Positions 55,423 to 64,000 of a stretch of DNA of 64,000 nucleotides are shown here, piece by piece. Location: assembly GCA_038380435.1 (NCBI GenBank), contig JAWZYU010000724.1, positions 1 through 64,000 of the forward strand. The letters are read 5' to 3'. The notes beneath the pieces were generated by a model. The model saw nothing but the letters and a program-made list of their open reading frames with translations. It was not told where the DNA came from and made no database searches. The position numbers and the translations under genes are program-made. The stretch comes from Ryuthela nishihirai. Lineage: Eukaryota; Arthropoda; Arachnida; Araneae; Heptathelidae. The number at the start of each line of letters is the position of its first letter. Positions within the stretch are counted from its first letter, which is position 1.

Positions 55423-58400
55423 TAGTAGAACTAATGGTTGGGCGAGGAAAAAAATTCTTTGCTTAATTTTTGATTTCTTCATTTTCGTATTTGTCGTTAC
55501 AGTAGGCGTAGAAATATATCTATATCGTAAATGATCAAACGGCAGTTTTTTTTTATGTACAGGTTTTCACATCTATTTGACCCATTACCGCCTGTCTGGA
55601 TAGCCTTCTACAAAAAGAGCGAAAATAGATATGCCTAAACAAGCAATTCCATTCATTGGTTTAAGATAACTTAAAGTTAATTTATTTTAATAACATTCAA
55701 AATAATTTACTTATTAAGATTTTATTTAAATGTTCCCGAATATTTTAAAAATATTTCAAATAACTAGCAGTTAATATTTTAGGATTAGAAATTCTTTTTG
55801 ATTTACACACTTTGTTTCTGAAATATATTGTAAAAATTAAAGTGGGAACATTGGACATTCTCATTCTACTGGGTGACGTCACTTCCGTGTTTTCGCGATA
55901 TCGTTTGTAATCCTTATTTAACCGCTGTATTCTTCTAGTAATTTAACTTTTAATTTATATTCACACGTTATAGTTTTTATTCTGAGGAAGTCATACAATC
56001 TGTAGCTGAATTTCTTATCACTGTGGTAAATAATAATTATTGATGACACATTTGAAATTTCGGTACGAGAATAGATAGTTTCGTCGCTGCAGTGTAAAAT
56101 TTTACCTTTAGGCCTTTGTAATTACTTTACAAGTTATTTGTTTCGCAGAGTTGCCTGGTGTAGCTCTGTGCTGTCCAACTGCTTCTTCGGCTATGTCAGC
56201 CAAAGATTATTATCAGGAGCTAACTGATCCTTTACACGTTTATTAAGCTCTCTATAATGTTTTCTATTAGAATTAATATTGATTCAGGACATTCCTGTAG
56301 TTCTTTCTTTCTAAAATAAACTCAAGTGCCTTGTCACTCGGATAATTATGCGTCCTCTGTTTCATTTTACGTAACAGAGTACTGTTAGTTTCCACAAAAG
56401 TCTATTTTAGGTGGTCACATTTTTCCTGAACTTAAGTAGCAAGCAAACCACGACTGTCATAATGAGTAAGTAACCTATCATGATAAGATGTACTCTAATT
56501 AGGTCTTTCACAGCTTCATAATTAAAGGTAAATTTTTTAACCTTAACACAACACTTCTTAAGTTTCAAACGCAGAACGCTTTTAACAAGATAATGGTCAG
56601 ATCCAATTTCAGCTTCCGAATATGACCTGTTCTTTGTAACAGTAGTAGTCCATTTGCTGTTAATTAATATATAATCTACAAAGTTCTTATGCAGCCTATG
56701 AGATGAAACCCACGTGTACTTATGTATGTCGCGGTGTTTGTAATAAGTGTTAGTTATTGTAAAACCATTGAAGTTAACATTGACATTGACGTCACGAAGA
56801 ACAAGGGTAACATCTCATTTCTTCACAGAATTCGAAATACCTTGAAGTTGTCTGTAAAACCTATTTTCTCATCGTCATTCAAAGTGGTGGCATAACAGTA
56901 GATAAGTTTGAAGTCCTTAACCCTTGTCCGTAATTTTGCTGTAAACAACCTTTCATTAATATCCTAGAAGAGCATCACTAGCGTGTCACGCCTTGGTGAT
57001 GTTTATTCTCTTTCTTCACCGAAAATTTAAGAATCCGAAAAACTTTTGAAAGAGGTACTAGGTTAAAAGGAATGCATCTTATTTCTCGTCTATAATTTTT
57101 AGTAAATTTGGTATACAAGATATCGAAAAATATAAGTGCGGAAGAGGAAACAAACCCCTCTGTTGGGAATACGAAACAATGTAAATGTCACTTCCTCCGG
57201 ATTGTGTAAACAATGCATTCTGAAACGTCACTCTCCGATGTCATTCGCCTCTTATTGAATTCGTCCAACGTTTTTGTCGCTGTTCCATTAGTCGCGTTAG
57301 CTATTAAAATATGGCGAACAAGTCATCCTATTTTGAGGGTTTGTAGTTATCAGAGCTTTGCCTATCGCGAACAGATTCGAGTATAATAAGGAGGCATAGA
57401 CAAGGTCTTTGCGGTTGATAAATAACGTCAGCCTGTCCTTCCGTAACTTAGAACTCTGGTGGTCGAAAAGTTTCAGCTAAAGCCAGTTAAATAATATTCG
57501 TGAAGTGTTTGTGGTTCTTTTATATTTTCCTTCAGGTAAGTAATTTTGTAGTGAATAATTAGTTAAGAGTATAGGTAATCCAATTCTACAGTTTTTAGCC
57601 TAAGAGCTATGAAATTTCGGACGGTTTCGAACCAACAAATAGTACGCAGCACATTATTCTGATTATGGGACATAAAATTGATAGCTAACCGCTATTTGAC
57701 GGTGTCGACCACTTTATTTTGGCTCGTCATACGGACATTATTCATTTCCTATGCTTTTGACGTACCCTACGGAACGTCAACAGAATTTCCTTGTTATGCC
57801 AGTGAGAAACGTTACTTGGAAGCTCTAAAATATGCATTTAATGGAAAAATGTCACTGATGATAAATTAAAGATCATAATCAAATATTTTTTTTTAAATAT
57901 AGGTTTTAAAAAATATTGTTTTAGTTATATAAAAATATTGTTTAGTCTTCAGTGGTATGCCAGTGAGAAACTGGAATTATTATTTCAGCAGGTAAATTAG
58001 AATTAGAAATCCTATCGCGAAAACAAGGACATGACGTCATCTATCGTATGTCCAAGTGTTGCCACCATAATTTCTATAAGATCTTTTAAAACCAAAGTAT
58101 GTATAAATCGAAAAGAATTTCTAATCCTAAAATATTAACTGGTAGTTATTTCCTTTTTTTAATTTTGGTAAATATTTTTATAGTATTCTGAAATATTTAA
58201 ATAAAATCTTAATAAGTAAATTATTTTCAATGTTATTAAAAATAAATTAATTTTAAGTTATCTTAAACCAATGAATGGAATTGCTTGTTCAGGCAAAGTT
58301 TTGTTAGTTATATATTTATCGCCACGTTGACATTTCTTGGGCTCGTTACGTCACCCTATCAGCTGGATATATCTGTTGCGAATATTAGACGTTGGTTTCA

Positions 58401-58571
58401 AACTTCGTCCACGATAATGGGGAAATACATCTGAAAGCATGTACATAAAAATACTGCCGTTTGATCATTTACGATATAGAACTATTTATACGCATACTGT
58501 AACGACGAATGGCGAAATGAAAAATTAAGCAAAGATATTTTTTTTTCCTCGGACAACCATTAGTCCTACTG
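55423..58571. mobile_element. TIR-G, unit 2
   Basis: Left TIR 55,423-55,830, TGACGTCA at 55,874 and 58,031, right TIR interrupted: the inner part to about 58,300 is joined directly to TATATATTTATCGCCACG, losing CGCTCTTTTTGTTGAAGGC and what follows in unit 1. Confidence 0.65.
56145..56998 (-). pseudogene. RTE fragment inside TIR-G, unit 2
   Basis: Duplicate of 42,525-43,380 with small indels. Confidence 0.8.
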
Positions 58572-58984
58572 ACCGAGCCGAAATGAAAGGGGTGGTTTGT
58601 GGTCGACAGCGACAAATAGCGTTTAACTATAAAATTTATAACTCATAATCAGATTAATCTGCTGTACAGTAGCTCTCGGTTGAAATTTCATAACTCTCGT
58701 GCTAAAAAGTGTAAAATTACATTACCTCTAACTGTAAATTAATTATTCACTACAAAGTTACTTACCTGAAAGAATTTATAAACGAACCACCAACACTTTA
58801 TGAATATTATTAAACTTGATTCACCTGATATTTTTTCGAACAGCAGAATGGTGGTTTAGAGAAGGGCATAGGGAATACAGTCCGTGTGTATTTTTTAATC
58901 GCATAGACCTTGCCAATGATTGCTTATTACACTGTAATGTGTTCCCGGGTACGCAAAGGTCCGAAAATCTCAAAAAAAAAAAAA
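58572..58984. repeat. outer inverted-repeat arm and LINE 3' flank, unit 2
   Basis: Duplicate of 45,266-45,654. An A-run has expanded here at 58,973-58,990. Confidence 0.7.
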
Positions 58985-61945
58985 AAAAAAATAAAATAAA
59001 AACTCAAATTATATCAATTATTATTCGCCAATCTATAATTATTCGTACGGGCAACATGGCGAAACCAAGGGAGTCTCTCTCTACAAAATATGCTGCTTAA
59101 AGGAGGTTGCAAACTCCTTTGCCTAACCTGATCATTAGTTACAAAGTTGAAGCACCTAATGCCCAAGATACTGCGTATGCATCTGTAATGAAAAGCATCT
59201 AGTTTCCTCTTATCTTGTTTACAACCCGGCAGCAATCGCTATTCGTGTGTTAATCTCATGCCGCACATCACCATTATCTGTTACATAGCTCCGAAGATAA
59301 TTAAACTGTGATACCTGCTCAAGACTACAACCATTCAGATTAACTGAATCACAGCCTGCCTGACCAATTTTCATCACTTTAGTTTTCTCTCTGTTTATAA
59401 CCAAACTTACTCTACTTCCAGTCTCATCAACAGCTCGAATGAAAGAGTTCATCTCATCAACATCTTTTGCCAAAAGGGCTAAATCATCAGCCTAATCTAT
59501 ATCAGAAATTTTCGTATCTCCAGTCCATTAAAGGTCAAAATCTTTCCCTTGAAGTGAATTTCGCATAACATAATCAATAACCAATCTAAAGATAAAAGGC
59601 GACAAAATGCACTCTTGTCGAACAGCAGAAGTAATGCTAAAGCAATTGCTACAAGCCTTACAAGCTTTCACACACGACTCAGTGTTATTATAGAGAGTTT
59701 TCAGTATGTTAACTAACTTGTCAGGTATACCATATGATCTCACAATCAAGTACAAATCATGACGATCAACAGAGTCGAAAGCCTTTTTGAAATCAACAGA
59801 GCTACCAACCAAAGGTTTCGGAAACTCTAAACATTTCTGAAGAATCTGCGTAAGTGAAAATATCTGATCCACACATCCCTTACCTCTTTCTGAATGCACA
59901 TTGCTCATAACGCAATTGCCTGTCAACCAGATTCTTAATTCTATTAAGCACAATCATGGAAAGAACTTTACCTGGAACAGAGAGTAGGCTGATACCCCTA
60001 TAGTTATCACAAGAACTGCAATTACGTTTCTTGAAAATTGGGATAACAATAGCTCTGGTAAAATTCTTAGGAACGATGCCTTTATCATAAAAGATATTCA
60101 GAATTTCAGTCATCCAAGTGGTAACCGAAACATTCCCAGTTCTGAGCATTTCTGTAGTAATTTTGTCTACCCCTGGGGATTTATGAGGTTTAAGTTTAGA
60201 AACATCCAAAATAAATTCAAATTGTCTTATAGGGCCAACATTAAAGGCATCAATGCATGTATCATCATTCGAAAAAATGATGAAGAACTAACCGCATTGT
60301 TTAGAACATCACTGAAATGCTCAGCCCATCTAGCCATGAGAGAATCCTCACCTTCTATAACCTTAGCTTGTTTATCCTTCAATCCCTGTATACCTGTCCG
60401 TTTTTTACCACACAAAACATTAACTATCTGGTACAGCTCTCTGGTGTTGTGCTGTCTAACTGCTTCCTCGGCTTGTCAGCGAAACCATCATGCCAAAGAT
60501 TCTTATCAGCAGCTAACTGATCTTTTACACGTTTATTAAGTTCTCTGTAATGCTTTCTATTAGGACTAGTAGGGTATTGATCAAGGACATTCCTGAAGTT
60601 CTTTCTTTCGAAAATAAGCTCAAGTGCCTTATCACTCAAATAATTCTGCCTCCATTGTTCCTTTTTTCCTAAAAGAGTACTGTTAGTGTCCAAAAAAGTC
60701 TGTTTAAAGTGGTCCCATTCATCCTCAACTTCAGTAGTAAGCATACCATGACTGTCATAATGACTAAGTAACCTATCATGGTAAGCTTTGGCTATAACTG
60801 GGTCTTTCAGAGCTTTAGTATTAAAAGTAAATTTTTTAACCCTAGCACAACATTTTTTAAGTTTAAGTTGCAAGACACTTTTAAGAAGGTAATGGTCAGA
60901 TCCAATTTTAGCTCCCCTATATGACCTGGTATTCCTAACAGAACTAGCCCATTTGCTGTTAATTAATATATAATCAATCATATTCTTATGCAGCCCATCG
61001 GATGAAACCCATGTGTACTTATGTATGTCGTGGTGTTTGTAATAAGTGTTAGTTATTCTGAATCCATTGAGTTTACTTACCTGTAGGAGACGTTGCCCAT
61101 TGCCATTGCAGCTACCGATGCCAAAAGGGCCAATTACCCCTCCCGAAAGGTCAGAGTTAGTACCAACTTTGACATTCCTAAGTCTCCCTAGTCCCTCTTT
61201 GACAAGAGAAATTTAAAGTTTTCTTTTTATGAATCTGAACTTTATCTGTCCATTTGCTCTCTTGCAAGCCGAGAATATCTAAATTACAATGGTGGAATTC
61301 TTGTGTGAGAACATTAAGAGAGTAAGCTCTGTGCAGAGTCCTCACATTCCAACTACCTATGGAGAGAAAATGGTTAGTGGGATGTTTAAAGAAACTATGT
61401 TTATTGAGAGAGAGAATGCCGAGAATATCAAACAGCCCCCTAATCGCAGACATGTTCCCCCACCACTAAAGGCTCAAGTCATCTACACTGGAAGACTTCC
61501 TCCAATGTAGAATTTGACGATGCCAATAGAAGCAAAGAGTTCAGGTGGCTGCGATGACCTCTGCTCAGGATTATCCACCAGCTGATAAACATATCCTGTG
61601 GATCTATTCACTTGGGGCTGTCAACCCACAAACAAAAAGAAAACACAGCGGAAGATTTTCCCTTCACAGAAGCCCACCAGTGCAGCAAAATCAGGATCCA
61701 TAATCAAGCTCAGAGCCATATATCTGTCCAGTCCAGTAGGTTTATATGGTCAGCACCAGGACCCTGTGTGGTTGACCACTCCTCAGCAGGGTAGAAAAAA
61801 AAAGAAAAGTAGCCATAGTTGTCGAGATCAGTAGGCCACAGTAATCTGGCAGCCCTCCTCTTCTGTTAACTTCCACAACAGAGTATCTCTTTTGAAAGGT
61901 CCCTCACATTTCCACCCCGCTAACAACACATTGAAATTCTTCTCA
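58985..61945 (-). mobile_element. RTE-like LINE, unit 2, with extra deletions
   Basis: Duplicate of 45,655-48,940, shorter by two internal deletions; the 5' UTR (61,454-61,945) is well kept. Confidence 0.85.
59014..61453 (-). pseudogene. RTE-type ORF, disrupted, unit 2
   Basis: Same domains as unit 1. Some residues are closer to the family norm here: SPGVDKIT (60,180) and VRQECILSP (59,625), compared with FPRVNEIT and VPQESILSP in unit 1. It shares the TAG before ADDLALL (59,493). Extra damage: deletion at 59,222 removing part of the region after the RT core, and loss of the mid-endonuclease between about 61,170 and 61,215, which removes the GDFN motif. Confidence 0.88.
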
Positions 61946-63205
61946 ATTTACATAAATATCACAACACTTTCAACATAACGAAAACTTTAAAACATATTAC
62001 TATCGACTAAATTAAAACCGTTTTCTCGAATTCTTTAGAATACACCACTGTACAGTATTCATCAGACAAAATCATATTAACTGCAACATTGCCACCAAAT
62101 ACACCTGAACAGTAGAAATATCAAATACCCTATATATATATACACACACAACATACCGAGAGGAAAAACTAGGGAAAGAAAGTACAGCATCATACTTAAA
62201 AAAAAAGAAACCAATCCTGCTATTCTTAAAGAGATATTCTCCAAACCTGAATTAGAAATTTAGAAAACACAGCTCAAAGCAAAACTCTATAAATTACACA
62301 GATTGAATTATTTTTAAACCTCTTAACAGCAAAGGAAATTAAAAAAAGAATGAACAGTAAACTATATTCAAGTGAGCTAAGTAACTCATAACTTATGATC
62401 ATTGCCGCTTCCTTTCTGCTAAACTGTCACTTTACATTATCAGATTTCAACATTATTCGAACATGGAAATTTTTTCTCACCAAATATCTACACTTGATAA
62501 ATAATTTCACCGTGTAATACAGAAAATAATTCACATCAGATCTACATATTATGAAATTCAAATCTTGTAAATAATCTCTCTCATATCAACTTCGTCTTAC
62601 ACCTAAAATATGTTCATATTTGCAATAATAACTACACATAAGTTGCTACTTTGACGAAATAATATCATGCACTTCCGGTTATTGAATAAGCTTTATGCGA
62701 TATAATTGTTGGAAATTTTAGTATTTCCGGCTACGCGTAGAAGATTAAGCAGAGGTTTTGTTTCCGAATATAAAAAATAGACCTGGTATTTTAAGACGTA
62801 TACCTGATTTGAAAACCATATATTGCGATAACAGACGTTATATAGCGAATGGTTAGTCACAGTGAGGTAATTATGAGTTTATAATTCAAATAGGAAAGGG
62901 GGATATGTTTTCAACAGGATTCTGAATAGAAAGTAGTTGATTATGAATTAATAGAAAGTCTGAAGATTAGATATAACACTACGACTTTTAAATTTTTTTT
63001 ATATTTAGATTATTCATTGTGAATTATCATTGATTATTCATTGTCAATAATTTATTTTGAAATTTTGTGAGGTTTCGTAATTAGTAGGGTAAATCCGGTC
63101 TTGGGATATTAATTCAACGTTACATCATACTGGGCGATCCTTCTCGAGGTTTTCCGAAATGGAATTAAAATTCGAGTTTTGAATATCGAAAAAACCGGAC
63201 ATTTG
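61946..63205. other. AT-rich spacer, unit 2
   Basis: Duplicate of 48,941-50,196. It has a 28-bp addition at 62,167-62,195 and one unit fewer of the ATTATTCATTGT repeat. Confidence 0.6.
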
Positions 63206-63270
63206 GGTTGTTTCACCTCTGAGCGGCACTGTTTTGTACACCATCGGTTAAATAGTTAGGTCACATGGAC
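63206..63270 (-). mobile_element. SINE-A 3' end fragment, unit 2
   Basis: Duplicate of 50,197-50,258. Confidence 0.7.
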
Positions 63271-64000
63271 GTAGAAGACTCAGATACCGTTCGATGCAAA
63301 TCCATTCCTAATTTTGCATCTTATTACATTACGACGTGCACCTAACTGTGAATTTTCATTTCTGCGCCAAAAGAATAATATGAATCTTGAGATTGCTCGC
63401 ATATATCAAATTTTTTACCGAAAACGACTTTTCAAAAACCGGAATTTCGAAAGCTTTAACTGTTCGTAAAAGTATAAATGGTTGCTGCCTACGTAAAGCC
63501 CTTCCACATCACTAAAATCTCACCCAAAATATATAGAAGAAAAGAATGGTTAGTTCCTCCGTGTATCGTACGAGGGTGAGAAAAAAAACATCCAGTGGAA
63601 CAACTCAAAAAAGCTTGCAATGCGAAACTCAAAGTATGCAACTTCCAACTTGTACTACGGCTTCACAATGTTTCATTTATACTTCTCCGAAACTTTATAT
63701 AACCATTTTTCTTCTCTGTAGAAAAATAAAAATGCATCTTACGTACCTGAGTTGATCGAAGCATAACATAAAAGTATACCTAAAATAGCAACATTATTAC
63801 GATTAAGAATACCAAATCTGCTGGCAACACAACGAAAGAGTACTGGTGACGTCATCTCGGTGTTTTTCCTACTTTATTATTAACCCGTATTCACAGGCAG
63901 GCAGCACTAATTTTAGCAGATTTAAAAATTTTCATATCCATTTTTTCATATGCACCGTATTGTTTTTTAAAGGTTTATTTTTTTACACGGTTTTCTCGGG
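63271..64000 (+). mobile_element. TIR-E right half, unit 2, cut by window end
   Basis: Duplicate of 50,260-51,030, with TGGTGACGTCATCTCGGTG at 63,843; about 45 bp near 63,810 are missing relative to unit 1. Confidence 0.65.

Larger units (their letters stand above)
51417..64000. repeat. direct tandem duplication, unit 2 (runs off the window)
   Basis: Same layout as unit 1. Deleted relative to unit 1: about 0.3 kb in TIR-G, about 120 bp in the LINE RT end at 59,222, and about 0.2 kb in the LINE endonuclease at 61,175. Confidence 0.92.

Overview
The window is nuclear DNA of an animal, most likely an invertebrate. Three things point that way: a U2 snRNA gene with the invertebrate-type 5' end (AAAG before the branch-site recognition sequence), 5S rDNA pieces, and dense tRNA-derived SINEs with animal-type LINEs (Tx1-like and RTE-like). 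The phylum cannot be settled from sequence alone; a mollusc or other marine invertebrate would fit. The DNA is AT-rich. I see no ordinary host protein-coding gene. Nearly everything is mobile elements, their remains, and large duplications of them. Names used below are mine: SINE-A (about 380 bp, Met-tRNA-like head, ends near GAGGTAAAACAACCC), SINE-B (about 195 bp, ends in CAAGCAGCTGCTTGAGGGGGT then ATTT repeats), TIR-E and TIR-G (AT-rich non-autonomous elements with long terminal inverted repeats and a subterminal TGACGTCA), and block F (an AT-rich 1.1 kb unit present three times).

Region 1 (1-10,700): unassigned AT-rich DNA with scattered SINEs, then a decayed full-length Tx1-like LINE on the + strand (about 3,080-9,760). 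It has a CCHC-type ORF1 and an ORF2 with apurinic-type endonuclease and reverse transcriptase, broken by several frameshifts and stops.

Region 2 (10,702-13,290) is the highlight. A structurally complete U2 snRNA gene on the - strand is cut in two by a 2.08 kb insertion. The insert carries one intact 397-codon ORF1 with three CCHC knuckles, related to the Tx1 ORF1 next door, and no ORF2. U2 nt 1-41 lie at 12,931-12,971 and the remaining 149 nt at 10,702-10,850. A PSE-like promoter block sits at the expected place upstream. This looks like a U2-targeted retrotransposon (compare Keno of the Tx1 clade) reduced to an ORF1-only, HAL1-like derivative that would need an endonuclease/RT supplied in trans.

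Region 3 (13,300-37,780): a mosaic of SINE-A, SINE-B, TIR-E copies, block F, hAT-like ends and 5S rDNA fragments, folded into large inverted duplications. Arms 16,300-19,944 and 27,140-30,095 are inverted copies of each other, as are 19,945-24,828 and 35,400-40,263. A near-complete 5S rRNA gene is on the - strand at 31,432-31,550.

Region 4 (37,782-64,000): a direct tandem duplication with a period of about 13.0-13.6 kb. Each unit holds SINE-A, block F, SINE-B, a tandem array of SINE-A bodies, TIR-G with an RTE fragment inside, a near full-length but dead RTE-like LINE on the - strand, AT-rich spacer, and a TIR-E copy. Small indels distinguish the two units.
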